Shown here piece by piece: positions 1-12,900 of a DNA stretch of 64,000 nt. Position 1 is the stretch's first letter. Each line of letters opens with the position of its first letter. The DNA is taken from positions 682,001-746,000 of the forward strand of contig JAVTVJ010000371.1 of assembly GCA_034509425.1 (NCBI GenBank). The letters are read 5' to 3'. Both the position numbers and the translations under genes were made by a program. This DNA is from Eopsaltria australis. Taxonomy: Eukaryota > Chordata > Aves > Passeriformes > Petroicidae. A model generated the notes under the pieces. That model ran no database searches. It saw nothing but the letters and a program-made list of their open reading frames with translations, and had not been told where the DNA came from.

Positions 1-1428
1 TTTCTCTCTGGAGGTTGGATTGTGCCCACCACCCACTCTGGCACAGCAAGTAGGGTTTGCAGGGAGTTGCCAAGAGGGTGCAGGAAGCTCAGTAGCAGGG
101 CTGAGGTTTTCTTTCTCTGCACATATGACTTGTGGCCCTAGCAGAAGGAGAAAAAGTGCCCTTCCTCTTTAGGCACCCACTGGTCGGGGTGGCCACAGGT
201 TGGCTTGTATGTGGGCAAGGAAAAGAGGAGATCCTGTGAAGAGCAGAGTTTATATACTTATTGTTAAGAATTTACTTAAGAAGTGTGTGTTGGGACCTGC
301 CTGCCTGGATGATCTTTCCTGCCTGCAGCTTTGCAGACTAATCTCTTTGTGGATGAGAGGGGTAGGGCGGAGAGGTGCTGCCGGAAGCCCTCACACCCAT
401 CAGGGGCAAGGGGTGTGAGAGTACCATCTTTAGCCTGGCTGGGGATGGTGAAAGTGCCCAGACAGGATTTGATGGGACTGGTCAGCACCGCTGCCTTCCA
501 CCAAGGCTGTGACTGCCCCATGGCAGCTCTGGGGATGGCACTGCAGGAGAGTGGTGAGTCACTGCCCAGTCCCTAGGGCGACACATTCACACGTGTCCTG
601 CTGGAGGATGCAGCTGCCAGGCTATGAGACCAAATGACCCGTGAAGGGCTCTCCAGCCCCTTTGTTCCCTTGGGAGCCCCCGAATGATGCGACATGGACT
701 ACATTTATCATGCTCATGTTGTATTTGTGCAGTTGAACTTCTGCTGCCATCCGAACCGTATAGCTCACTTTTGGGGAAATGCATTCGCTCACCGTGCCTG
801 GGGCAGTCAAGGAAGGGGGGACCCCCCCCCCGGCCATGTCCAGCAGAGGCTTTTTAGCTGTGAGCTCGGAAAGAGTCCAACACACCCGCACTTGAGTGGT
901 TAAAGCTGGAGGGGAAAGCACACACCGTGATGCTTGTCCTGAGTGCTGAGGGCTGCACGAGTCGCAGGCTGGGTGCAGATGCCCGGCTCCTCACAGCGGG
1001 GCGGGCACAGAGATTGAGGCATTTTAACTTCCTTTTAGCAGGTTTCAAATGCAATTGGTCTGTGGGCAATTCCCGCAAACAAGGTGCTCATGCTGGCTCT
1101 AGGGTGATGGGGCCACAAGGCACGACAGCAACAGGCTGTGCTGCTGTCAGCTGTTCGATGTAGCAGCTAACCACAGATCGATAACGAGACACTGCCTGGC
1201 CCTCCTCGAAGACAAGGGAGATGCAGCAGGGGGAATGCACTGCTATAACCACAAAATCACCGTTGTTCTGCTTCACATTTTTATCTTCCAGTGCTGAAAC
1301 CTTCCATTTTGCCTTGCCTTGTATGTCAGTGCATCCCCTGGTTCTGTCTCCCTTGTGAAACTTGTTTCTTGCTTTTAGTTATTTTTATCTCATTTCTTAA
1401 TATTACTCTGACTCCAGAAAAAAAAAAA
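1..1428. other. Intergenic, nothing recognised
   Basis: Open frames are short and overlapping, with no domain or codon signal. The only notable item is a C-run near 822-831. This is downstream flanking DNA of ZBTB20. Confidence 0.6.
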
Positions 1429-1742
1429 TCATAGGCTCACAGAATCATAGACTGGTTTGGGTTGGAGAGACCTTAAAACTCGTCTAGTTCCAATCTGGCC
1501 TTGAACACTTCCAGGGATGGGTCATCCACAGCTTTTCTGGACAACCTGTTCCAGTGCCTCCCCACCCTTACAATATCTTCCTAATATCTAATCTAAACCT
1601 ACCCTCTTTCAGTGCAAAGCCATTCCTCCTTGTCCTGTCACTATGTACCCTTGTAAAAAGTCTGTTTCCATCTTCCTTGTAGGCCCTTTTAGGCACTGGA
1701 AGGCTTCTATACGGAGTTCATGGAAGCTTCTCTTGTCCAAAT
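1429..1742 (-). mobile_element. CR1 LINE 3' fragment
   Basis: Read on the plus strand it opens with the reverse complement of the CR1 terminal repeat (TCATAG and CAGAATCATAG), then TTTGGGTTGGAGAGACCTT. It continues through the familiar CCTAATATCTAATCTAAACC block and a stretch resembling the CR1 tail region. It is a 5'-truncated, diverged copy whose 3' end faces left. Confidence 0.9.
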
Positions 1743-4700
1743 ATAATTCTCCAAAAATATTGTGGTTGAAAATGCTGCTGCTCTATTGAAGCTCATTATC
1801 CTAACTGCTCCCTCCCCTCCTTCTTGGAATGGTTCCCTTCACACCCCCTGTCTGGTTTTCCCAAGACTGGAAGCTCTTGCAGAAGGGTCTTAATGACTTT
1901 CTTGTGCTTGCTCTGCAGCTGAGGTCTTGTGGAGCAAGATAATAATCCGTGTGATCGTTTAATTTAGAATAGATTGCACCACATGCAGAGGCAAGGCTGA
2001 ATTAAAATTGCACAAGCAATCTAGATTGTGATATTTGCCATGGGTTTTTTTAACAGTACAACTTTAATACAGTGCTTAGTGCAATGTCTCTCTCATAAAA
2101 TCCTCTCATTATTCCTACCCCAAAATCAAATGTGTGGTGTATATTTGCCCCTGTTAAACACTGGACATGTTGCAGGCCTTGTTTGTCACAACATGGTATC
2201 ACTGGGGCAAGGCAGAGGAACAGGTCAGTAGTAAGTTGTCAGAACCTCAGAATGAAAGAATATACCAACAGGTTTCAGTGCTCAAACTCCTGGTTCTCCC
2301 ACTCCTTCACAGGCTTTCTGCCCCATGTGCAGAAAGGGGAGAGATGCTATAGTTCCCAAACCTGGTTCATTCCCAGCCCGTTTCTTTGCCCTCACCTCCA
2401 GCACCAACTTCTTGATTCTTCTTTTCAGTCCTATGTGTCCTCCAGCTCTTTAGTAAAAAATTCAAATAACTTGGATAAATGTCAGTGTTCCCTCTTAATA
2501 TTTCCCCACCTCCTTGCCCATCAGTCCTGACGTTCCCTTGTGCACCTCTCCAGCCTGTGCTCGTGTTTCTTCCTTTGGTTTCCAGCCACAGTCTCAGCAT
2601 CTTGTCCAGTTCCCTGTTTGTCCTTCCCTACTACTGCTGATTCCCAAGCTCATCACTCTTCACTCTGCCATCTCTGGCTGGGCTGCTGTGCCCTCCACTC
2701 CTGTGGCTTACAGGATTGTTTGCAAATGGTATTTATTGTGCTTTCACACCACAGTTGCTGTCCCTACAGCCAGTATTTGAGGTGCAGTGCTTAAAATGTG
2801 CCACTCAGGTGGAATAAGTCTTCCATCCTGCATCCTGCAAGCCAGGGTGCCCACGTGACAGTATTGTTAAAATACTCTGTATCCGTGGGGTTTTTCAATA
2901 CCTGACTGCATAAAGCCCTAATTTGGCCTCATGGATGATCTTGTTTGGAGCAGTATGCTGGACTAGACATCTCCTGGGGACTCTTCCCAAGCTGAGTTGT
3001 CCTACACTGACATGAAAGTAACCTTGCCTGCTGGATGTGAAGTAAACAGGACTTTTCTGGCTGGCGCAACCTGAAAACTTCCAACAAAATTTTAATTCAT
3101 ACCTATACCATCTAAGCAGGATATGCCTGCTTGACCTCGGTAGCTTTAAATTTTTTACAAAACTCACCTGTTTTCACAGTGGTGGCCAAAATGGAGCTCA
3201 GTCAGCTTCAGGATTACCTTTGCACAGCAGCTTGCAGAATCAGTACAGACTCCTCGGAGAAGCTACCACAGCTCATGTCAGATAAGATTCACATGAGATC
3301 CTGATGATACTGATTCCCTTCTGCCCAGCCTTTACATTCCCTGTTCCTTCTTCCAACAGTATGGAAAGAGGTGGTGCATCCCAAACCTGCACAGCCCACA
3401 GAGATGTGAGCTTAGTCCACAGGGAATTTTTGCCATGCAAATCACATCTGCAATGGATTTTGTACAGCAAAACATTCTGATTCCAGGGCTGGGTGGTAGC
3501 AAAACAACTCTCTTATCTGCTGGTTAGGTATTAGACTGGGACTTTCAGGTCCAAGTCCTTCTCTGCTTTACCTCAGGCACATAATCTGGTGTAGAGGAGC
3601 TCGCTGTATTTGGCAGAACTGTAGCTTCAGGCACTGTATCCCATAAAGCAGGCTGATTGGATAAAGCCAGCATCCTGCCAAATTCCTCTCTAGAAAGAAT
3701 GTTTTGATCCTGTTTTGCTTTAATTAAATTTTGGTTATGTTAGAAACACAAGTTTTGCAGCATGTCACCGGAAGGATGGATCCTGCCACCATTTTCTTCT
3801 GCATCAGTACTGGGCAATTGGTTCTGCTCATGAGGAGAGGAGATGGGGCTTTTAAAGTGAGGAGGGTGATCTGTGCAGGGATGCCTGACAGAGGAAGGGC
3901 TGTGGAAGGGGCCAGGGGATCCTACTGCCATACCTCACCTTGTGGTGTCTCCCCACAATCTTCACACTGCACCATGCACAGGGAGTCCAAGGGGCTCATC
4001 TGGGTGGAGCAGTTTCAGGAGATAAGAGAGGAAAAATATCCATGTGAGAAAACATCAATTTTCAAAAGTGCCATTGTGCTTTCCAGAGTAACCCATTCAC
4101 ATTTTCATGCCGAGAAGCCGTGGAGCAGCAGGGCTGTCATTACCTCTGTCCCTCCTTCCTTCCCCAGAAAATGAAGCTGTCTGCTCTGTGAGGAGCTGTG
4201 CTGCTGGGGCTCTCGCCATGCCCTCCTATGAGGCACAGCCCTTCAGTACTGGGGTTGTAAAGTCATTCATCAAAGTGGCCCTAAATCTCATTGAGGCTGG
4301 TTATGGTTCAGTGCCTGCCACGGGCGCCTCTGGAGGCAGGGAGGGTGGGATGTTCTTTTCCTTCTGCACAGGACAGTATTGCACTACTGGAATGGAGGAA
4401 AGTGCCCTGGAGGCAAGGCTGACTGTGGGAACAGTTGCTCAATTTGAAGAGGAGGAGGGGTTCTATGAGCCAAATCCAAATGCTAACGCTCTATTATCTT
4501 CTCAAGCCGGTGCCCTCCCTTCTCCCATTTCTCCCCGCCACCTCAGCCTGGGGATCCTCAGCAAACAGGATCCCTCCTTAGCAACAGTCTGCTTCAGCAT
4601 CAGCTCTTTCTGTGGTGTCTGTGCCCCTCTTCTTCACTCCTACTGCCTCTATCCTGAAGGGCTTTTGAGGTCTTGGCATCATCAGTACTGATGCTTTTCA

Positions 4701-7700
4701 TTGCACATCTGGGATTCCTGCTCCAACCTGGCTTTCTGGCTCAGGGATGTTCTCACAGCTGGTGACAGGAATACGCTCATCTCACAGCTAGCAGACATCT
4801 TTAAACCTCTTTTCCTGTCTGAGGCAGGAGGCTGTGTGCACACATGTGCATGCAGGTCAGTTGAGAGGCTTGCTTGTGGCTCCCTCCTGTCCCTGACTGG
4901 TCTCTGGCCCCAGTGCCCATCCAGAGTTACCTCTCATGTTGTGTGGCACAGTGTTGTCACCCCAGGGACTGTTCTCACCAGGCAGTGGCACTGGCCACCT
5001 CTCCTTGTCCAGCTGTGGGGTGACTGAGCAGCAATCTGTGTCCTGGGGAGGATGCTCACTGGGGAGACCCCATGCCCCCTAAATGGACTTGGACAGTCCT
5101 AATTGCCTCTGGCTGAGATGCCTCTGTATCCCACAACACACACCAAACTTAAGTCTCACTCAGGAGTGTTGCCTCTACCAAATTTTGACTTTCTAGCCTG
5201 GAGGCATGACCCATGAGTAGAGCAAGAACACTCCAGGACATTTAGTTTCTATTTTAAGAAAGACAGCAGAAGATTCAATTTTCACTTTTTTCACCCCAGA
5301 AATTAGTTGTTCTAGGAGCCTGGGGTGCTGCCTTTTTCTTCCTTGTGCTGCTGGTTTGTGTGGGGCTTGGAGTAATGTCCTCCTCTTTAGGTTTGCTGCT
5401 CCTCCCCCTGTCAGACCTGGGTCACTGGGCTCAAAGGATTTTCTACAGTAAGATTGAGATGGTTCAATTGCACGAGTCATGTTTCCTTCAAAGAGCAATG
5501 AAGCTAAAAACATCTCAACCATTTTCACTTAAAAGCACTGAAGCTCTGAGCTGAGGCAAGACCGAAAAAATTATAGTCCCAACAGTGAGCCAAGAAATTA
5601 GGCTGCATTCTGGTACTCTTCATTATAGCTTCCAGAGGTACTTCAACTGCTATATACAGACACACCATGAAGTGATACTGAGTGAAAATTGTTGGGGTGG
5701 ATGCAGCATTTATGCATTTCCTTGGCTGTGAACTGAAGTCTCTCTGCTCTCTGTCTGCCTGGATCTCATACCTCCTCCCCTTTCTCTCCTTCACCCCCTC
5801 AAGTACCTGCCCTGAGTCTTACTCATCTACTTGCCTCAGTGAACTTTGCTTTACCTATGGTTTCTTGTGAACTTTTCAGTGCCAACCTCTATTCTGGGCT
5901 GTCTGCTGGGACAGAAAATGCTGAGAGCTGCTGCTGCCTCCCTGGTTTTCTCTCCTGCATCCCTGGAGTGCACTGGGAGATGCGTAGCAGTGTAAGGTGT
6001 CGCTCAGAACAGCATCTTCCTGTCTCACTGCCATTTACATGCTGCTCAGGTTTCAAAACCCCACACTAAGTGCTTTTTCCTGAAGAAGCAAACAACAGCT
6101 TCATCAGAGTCATCTGCAGTGCACTCACAGTCGCACAAGTGTTATGTAGCTCCAGGCTAATTTATTTATTTCTATTAAGCCAAGCCTCTGAAAGGCAGAA
6201 ATCAGAAGGTCCTGTGTGCAGTTATTTTCAATTTTGGAGCCATTTTCTCCCAGGACTTAGCTGTGGAGTGAGTACTGTGGGCCCAGGGCTGTGGTGCCGT
6301 GGTAGCTGGGCCACCACAGCTCCTTGGAGCGGTTTCTTGTGGCTGCTGTGTGGTGAAAGGGAGCAAAGGGGTTTTGTGAGGGAATGTCTCACCATGGAAA
6401 ATGCCCAAAAGCCAAGAGCGCAGAGCATCTGGCTTGCTAGATCTGATGAACAACAGATATTCTTTCAAACACCTGAAAGCCTGTGATACTTTCACTGTCC
6501 TCCTCCTGCAGCAACACTTACTGATGGTTTGCCCACTGCAGAAGGAGTGACCTTCTTCTTCACTCCTTTTAATTATGCTGCATGTAGCAACTTTCCATGC
6601 CAGTGGCCTGATTCCTGCTGAACATTTTCAAAAGTGTTAAACTGGAACTAGAACACAGGGGAACAAAATGCCTTTGTTGAAACCCTGCCTCCTAAAATTG
6701 AAATCTCCTGTGGTTTAGAGCTCATACTCAAAATTTGACAGGGAATTCCTGCAGGAGAAGCCCTCTTCTGCTCAGGTTTGGGTTAGTCTCGTGTGTCCCA
6801 ACCCAGAGCTGAAGTTGCACATACAGGTAACAGCTCATAAGCAGGTTTGGAGACTGAGTGCTCTGACCAGCCCTGAGGGTCTGTAGGCCCTGCTGAGCTC
6901 CTGTGCAGTAGCAGGATGGATCACTTGGATTATTCCAGAGCCAGCTGAGATGAGCACCATCCTGAGCTGGGCACTTGGCATGCTTGGAATAAGAGGAGCC
7001 TATTTCCTAGTACGCAGGCAACTCCTATAGCATGGGGTGATTGCAGCTGGAGTGGCAGAGATTTTGTTCCTGCTGGTGGAAGGGCTGGCAAGGGAGATGG
7101 GGGTCCCAGGAGGCTGTCACAGGACACACAGGGTGTCAGTGACAGAGCAGTGATGGCAGCCCACAGGCCTGTCTGTGGGATGTGAGGGGACAAGGTGTTG
7201 CTGCTCAGAGCGAGAATGGGTGCACAATGGCTCTGGAATTGGATTTGAAAAGAGATTTTCCATGTAGTAGGTGCTCTGTGGTGTTTGGTACAACCTTCTG
7301 CCTTCATCCCTGCTGCCAGTGGCAAGGCTGGATTGTGTCCCACAACAGTGGGTGGCCCTTGAGCAGCATCTCCCCATTCCCTCTTGGAGCAGCACCTCTG
7401 CTGGTCCTGGTGGTGATGGACAAAGCTGCAGCATGCGGCTGCAAACCAGGACACTGGGAGAGTCTGAGCAGCCCCAGCCCCATACCCCATGGGCAGCCTG
7501 GACCCACACAAGGGCTGTGCTCCCAAGAACAGGCTCTGCTGTATCCTGGCAGCTGCCCTAGGGCAAACCCCAGACCTTTGGGTGGGAGCACGGTGAGCAC
7601 CCTTGTGGCTCATCCTGAGGGGCAACGCAGAGAAAATGCAGAATTACAGAAAAGGTTCATAATCCTGTTCATGACTGATGCCCCAAGGAAAGAAAGAGGT

Positions 7701-8029
7701 ATCCTGCCTGGTTTTCCTGTCTAACACAGCTGTGTACAGTCTTCTGACTCACATAAACACCATGTGGTTTTTTTTTAAAAATCGATATCTAACTTCTTGG
7801 TAGCAACGATAACGGTGTGGCAGTGACTCACACAGGATAATGATGGTGTTTAAAAAGCAATTTTTGTCAGTGCTGAGTGTTTTCTCTTTTAATTTCACTG
7901 TCTTCTTATGAGGGAAGATTAATGCCACTGAATATCCTTGAAGACAGGCTTTCTCAGGAAGGGGCTCGGTATGCACAGCTCTTAAGAGGTCATCACTGGA
8001 CTATGGTGAGGGGTCTTTTTTCACTGCAG
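1743..8029. other. Intergenic, nothing recognised apart from one old CR1
   Basis: The degraded CR1 at about 2.9-3.0 kb is the only named item. Frames of up to about 230 codons (for example minus strand 6930-7625) are Ser/Pro/Leu-rich and overlapped by frames on both strands. They look like chance frames in balanced-GC DNA. Confidence 0.6.
2885..3015 (+). mobile_element. Degraded CR1 3' end
   Basis: The block GGAGCAGTATGCTGGACTAG followed by CATCTCCTGGGGACTCTTCC matches the pattern of the CR1 3'UTR (GGACTAGATGACCTCC...CCTTCCAACC) in plus orientation. The terminal ATTCTATGA octamers are no longer recognisable. It is an old copy with approximate limits. Confidence 0.55.
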
Positions 8030-8595
8030 TGTTGTGGGTCAGCCCCAGCCTAAACTAAACACCACACAGCCATTTATTGTCTTTCCTTCAGTGGAATGGG
8101 GAGAGAATCAGAAGAAAAAACACCAAGAGAACTCATGGGTTGAGATAAAGAGAGTTTAACAGTTAAAGCAAATGCTGTGTATGCAAGCAAATCAAAACAA
8201 GGATTTGATTCACCACTTCCCATGGACAGGCAGGTGTTCAGTAACCCCCAGGAAAACAGGGATCCATCCCATGTTTTGGGAAGATGAACATCATTACTCC
8301 TAATGGCTCCCCTTCCTCCTTCTTCCCCTGGCTTTAAATGGTGAGCATGATGCAACGTGGTCTGGAATAACCTGTGGTCAGTTGGGGTCATCTGTCCTGG
8401 CTCTGTCCCCTCCCAGCCCACTCACTGATGGGGCAGTGTGAGAGGCAGGAAAGGCCTCAGCTCTGTGTAAGAGCTGCTCAGCAGTAATTTAACCATCCCA
8501 GTGTTATCAACACTGTTTCCAGCACAAATCCAAAATGCAGTTCCATACCAGCTACTGTGAAGAAAATGAATGGTACCCCAGTCAAAACCAGCATG
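8030..8595 (-). mobile_element. Solo LTR of an avian endogenous retrovirus (ERVL-like)
   Basis: On the minus strand the sequence follows an LTR known from bird genomes. The start contains CTGGTTTTGACTGGGG, then TTTTCTTCACAGTAGCTGGT and TGTGCTGGAAACAGTGTTGA. A TTTAAA TATA-like motif lies near 8335, an AATAAA at 8078-8073, and the end reads GGGCTGACCCACAACA. No internal retroviral coding sequence flanks it, so it is a solo LTR left by recombination. The flanks (TGCAG on the left, TGCCA on the right) are only a weak match to a 5-bp target duplication. The family assignment is from memory of the LTR start. Confidence 0.85.
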
Positions 8596-8812
8596 TGCCA
8601 TAATGCACATTCCTGCCTTGGTCTGGCTGCTCACAAACTTTCACTGTGGCTGGTCTCGGGAGGACACAACTTCAACCTTTTTTGGTGCTTTCAGAACCAA
8701 CCCCCTCTATAATATGAAGTATCTGAAGAGCATTTCAGGTGCTGCTCATCTCACAGGCTTGTGCACTTGACTTTCCCCAGCAATCTGGAGATCATCCAGC
8801 CCTCCCAGGCAG

Positions 8813-8864
8813 TCATAAAATCACAGAATGGTTGGAAGGGACCTTAAAGATCATCTAGCTCCCC
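8813..8864 (-). mobile_element. Short CR1 3'-end fragment
   Basis: Only about 50 bases remain: TCATAAAATCACAGAATGG, then TTGGAAGGGACCTTAAAGAT and CATCTAG. This is the reverse complement of the CR1 terminus. It lies between the two LTRs. Confidence 0.8.
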
Positions 8865-9356
8865 AATTTCAATTCTTTTTTTTTGGAGTGGGGTGATTAC
8901 AGTTTCACTCCAAAAGGCAGAAATAAGGAAATAAAAATGCCAGTTCTGTGTGATTTTGCCTTTGGCATAGGAGAAACAAAATTGTATTAATGCTTCTTAG
9001 TGCCTGCCCCCTTGCCTTGTGCTTATGTTACTGTTGCAAGCAAGCTGTGGAGTAGCTATAGTGTGTTTGCATTGAGGAGCTTTGCATTTATGGGATGAAC
9101 GTGTTATTTAAAGGAAGGAAAGTTTCAGATATGCAGAAAAAAGCTCCAACATTGATTAACTATAAATATATCCCAAAAAGTCAGGCAAGACACCAAATGC
9201 AGTGAGAGAACTAGTTGGTTTTCTAACCTTTTCTCTTTCAGTGCAGAACATTAATCTCCTCAGTCCCTCATTAGAGGTGTCTGTGTCTGAGTTTGTTGCA
9301 GAGTGCCTTCTGGGAGGGGTCAGAGCCCCTTCACACCAGTGGCACAACTGTCCCAC

Positions 9357-9954
9357 TGTAGAATTTGCGGGTTGGTTTCGGACGGTCGGGACAGACGAGA
9401 GATCTCTGAAGTCAGGTCTTAGAGCATGAGGTTTATTGTGAAAGGGTGTGGGTGTAGGAGAGCTGCTAGAGGCTGCCAGACGCAGCCCGGAGCAGGTCAG
9501 AGAAGTAAGAAAGCAGGCAAGAGAGGAGAGAAGAGAGAGCCCGAGCTTGTCGTTTACAATACAACAAATCATCTTCTGTGCTGAATATTCTAATTTTCAT
9601 TAACCAATCTAGAACAAGCTACAAATCTTATAACATTTGTATACAGCCTATGAGAACTACTGCATTACTATACAGTGTTATATTTTAAACCCTAAAAGCT
9701 GCTTTCTGGACCCTCTGCCAAGTTGGTAGGGTCTGCTCTGACTCTTGGACCTGTCTGCAAGCAGAGGGGATTGTTTAATCAAAGGGGGGATTACCTGCAG
9801 GCAGCCATACCGTTGTTTTCTAGTTGTTCAGTAACTGGGGTTTGGTATCTCAAAGCTTGTCTTCATTTCAATCTCGCTTATAGTTTCTACATTCTCAGCA
9901 TCTTTTGCCAGGTAATCATATTTATAAGGCTTTTCTATTTCATCTTCCCCAACA
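9357..9954 (-). mobile_element. Solo LTR of an avian endogenous retrovirus (6-bp target duplication)
   Basis: On the minus strand the element starts TGTTGGGGAAGATGAAATAG and ends CCGCAAATTCTACA, giving the usual TG...CA termini. An AATAAA lies at 9437-9432, about 75 bases from the end, as expected of an R-U5 region. The flanking hexamers are TCCCAC (9351-9356) and TCCCGC (9955-9960), a 6-bp target-site duplication with one mismatch. No gag, pol or env sequence is attached. A 6-bp duplication is more usual for class II (ERVK-like) elements. The similarity to passerine LTRs is my recollection, not a search result. Confidence 0.85.
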
Positions 9955-9960
9955 TCCCGC

Positions 9961-12900
9961 CATCGCTCTGCAGCTGTGCAAAGACCTGGGGCTGCCCTGC
10001 AGCCCAGCCTGTGACTGTCACACCAGGGCTCAGCAAGGTCCCTGCCCTATGCCAGAGTGGAAGCCTGGCTGTATCCCCAGTGCCTTATTTCTTGGGTGTT
10101 TTTAAAATTTTTTTTCCATTTTTTTCCCCCACAATGGAAGTTTCACATGAGCTGTTCCTTCAGTAAAACAAAAGGCTATGAAACTTCTAAATGTACAGTG
10201 TTTATTGTAGCTCTGGGCAAGACTGGTCTTCATTCTGGAAAGGACTGGAGAGAACTAAACTGCTGTTACTCATCCTGCTTGCCAGCTGCTCTTGTCTCAG
10301 TGGGTCAGTGCTTGTCAGTGTGGGCCAGTCACAGAAATTAATTCCTTGCCGTAAACCTTCCTTGGGATACTAAATATTTCCAGAAAAGTTCTTGCCATCT
10401 GTATGCTTCCTGACAGATTCTGAAAGTATGTCAGCATATTAAAGGGAAAGTTTAATTTATTTCATCCACTATGGACATTTGCAGTAAAGGAAATACATGC
10501 TTTGGTGCACAGGAGTGAGGGGTGGTCTCCTGTCATTTGCTGACATGGATTTGTAATGAGAGAAAAGGGGAGTTATTACTTTGGAGAATTCACCACAAAC
10601 TTTTAGAAACCACAGTAGATGTAGTTGATAAAGATAACAAACATATATTAGTTCAGGAGATGCTGCTTCAAAGGGTGGAAATAGGATTAAGCTGTCATGT
10701 AGCAGCTGCTGACCCGCTCCTGTTGCAGTCAGGAAGAGGTGCTGGTGCTTTGGTCCTGTCTGGGATGGGGCTGGATGTGAGGCTGGCCTTTGCCACACCA
10801 GTAGGCTCAAGGTGGAGCTTGGCCCAAGAGCTCATGGCACTTTGCTGCTGCCCTGTTGGGTTTTTTGCTGGAAGAGAAAGCTGCTGGCTCTCACCAGCAT
10901 TTACAGAACTCCAACCAGCACATCCAACAAGTGGGCACCTGGGGAATTAAAGCTCTGGGTTCAATGTGCACATCAAACTAAGATCACTCCTGTAGGCTGG
11001 CCAGATAGGTCTATAGCTGTTTTGGCTGGAGGGTAGTTCAGGAGCAGGTGCAAAAAGAGAGGTGTTCCTTGGTGGCCTTTCCCAAAAAGCCCATTCCAGA
11101 GCATACTCAGTCATATTCTTTAGAGGAATGCTTTCAAGATCAGCCTCACAGGGTCCATGGCTTATGAACCACGCATGTAGTTGACATATGTGTGCTTGCC
11201 ACCCTTGAGTCCTTGCAAACATCCTGACTCCAGACACTCGAGAGAGAAGGTGTAGAGGGCACCAAGAAGAGCAGCAGCTCTGCAGTACCAGCATCAGTGC
11301 CAGGAACTTAGGAGGATGCCAGCACCTAAATTTCTTTGGTGTTTATTCAAACATCACCCCAGGCTGGTGCAGGATGGTTTTGTAACATTTTTCTGTCTCA
11401 CATATAATTGCAGGCTAATGGCCTTGTTAAAATACTTGGGCTTATGATCTGATTTTCTCCTAAGCGGCTGTTTATGCATTTTATTAATGGTTACTAATTA
11501 AGTCACTTGAATGAAGTCCTTTGGAGACTGTCCAAAGACATAAACCCAAATAAGCCTGGGCACTGTGATGAAACACAGTCACTAAAATATCTTCCCAAAA
11601 GCCATGTAAGCAGATTGAAAATGGACCAAAGACAGGTCTGATGAAAAGGGGTGGGTGGAAAAATATATGGATTCAGGTAGGTGTCATCTAAAACCTAGGG
11701 GAAGTGTGGAGAAGAAACAGGATTTAAATGCCTTGAAGTTTCTTTTGTGGATGAGATCTTAAACTCAGCAGCTTGTATTTATGGTGAGCTCAGGTTGCTA
11801 ATGCAGTCCTGAGCCAAGGGGCACTTGGGAGACCTCAGCCCCGAGGTGTCACACCACGGCTTGTGAAGCCCACAGAGCATCCTGGAAGCCAAAAAGCAGC
11901 TCTGGAGTCAAGCTGTTAACCTCAGTGTGCTGGATTGTAAATCCCCTCGGAGGCAAGAGTGTCTGGCTTTAAAAGGAGCTTGTGCAGGCAAGAGATAAAA
12001 AATTAAGAGCAGGAAAATTAAGAGCAGGTGAAGTTTTGGTGCTCTGTTAAGCCTGGGGAAGGAGGTGGTGAGAGGTGTGAGCAGCACAGGCTGCATTTGC
12101 TGTCAGGACCAAAGGAGCTCCAGTCATGGCTGTGCCTGGGTACGCCAAACCAAGCCAGGCTTTGCCCAAACTCCTGTCCTGGACTTTGTTTGGCAGCATG
12201 AGGGGGTGAATGCATCAGAGGAGACGTAGATTGAGAATCGGAGTGAAGAAAAAGTATAATTTGACTGATGTTGGAGAACTGGCAGCTGGCAAGCTCATCC
12301 TCCAAGGCAGCGGTCACTTTCTGAAAGTCTGGAAAAGCTACCCTTGGGCAGCACAGGCCATACTAACAGTTCTCCTTCTGTGAGGCTTTGAGGGAATTTC
12401 AAGACCCAAGAAGACTCAAGAAGCTGCAAACATTAGAGGTGCCTTACTAGCTTGATTAAGGCCAGGACTCAGGCAAAAGCAAAGCAACTGCTGCCCAAAT
12501 CCCTGGGGCAGGCTGAGCTCCTGTGGGCTGCAGAGCTGCTCTCTGCTGAGAGCTGGGGTGGGCACGGAGGTGCCACAATGCCCAGAGCTTTGTGATGTTG
12601 GGGGTGCAGGTTGTAAATTTTAGAGCATCTGTTGGGCTGAGAGACTTTCTTCCTCTCATCACCACTCAAGGCATGAGCTTGCAGATGCTTTTCCACTCTT
12701 CCCTCCCCAGCAAAACATCGGAGTGTTCTCCTTATGGCTTATTTCCACCACAGAGGGTTCAGGAGGGGTTGTCTCCCTCCCTGTAACGGCTGAACTGGTG
12801 ACTAGAAATGCATTTGCAGACAGATGCAGCTGACTGCAGATCGGTGGCATGTTCGTTTATGCTTGTTTCAGAGAACAGCTTTTAAAATAATTTCCTAAAT

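Noticed and set aside
6930..7625. 231-codon minus-strand frame in the intergenic region
   Set aside because: It is rich in Ser, Pro, Leu and Cys, has no recognisable domain and is overlapped by comparable frames on the other strand. There is no splice context or codon signal, so it is most likely a chance frame.
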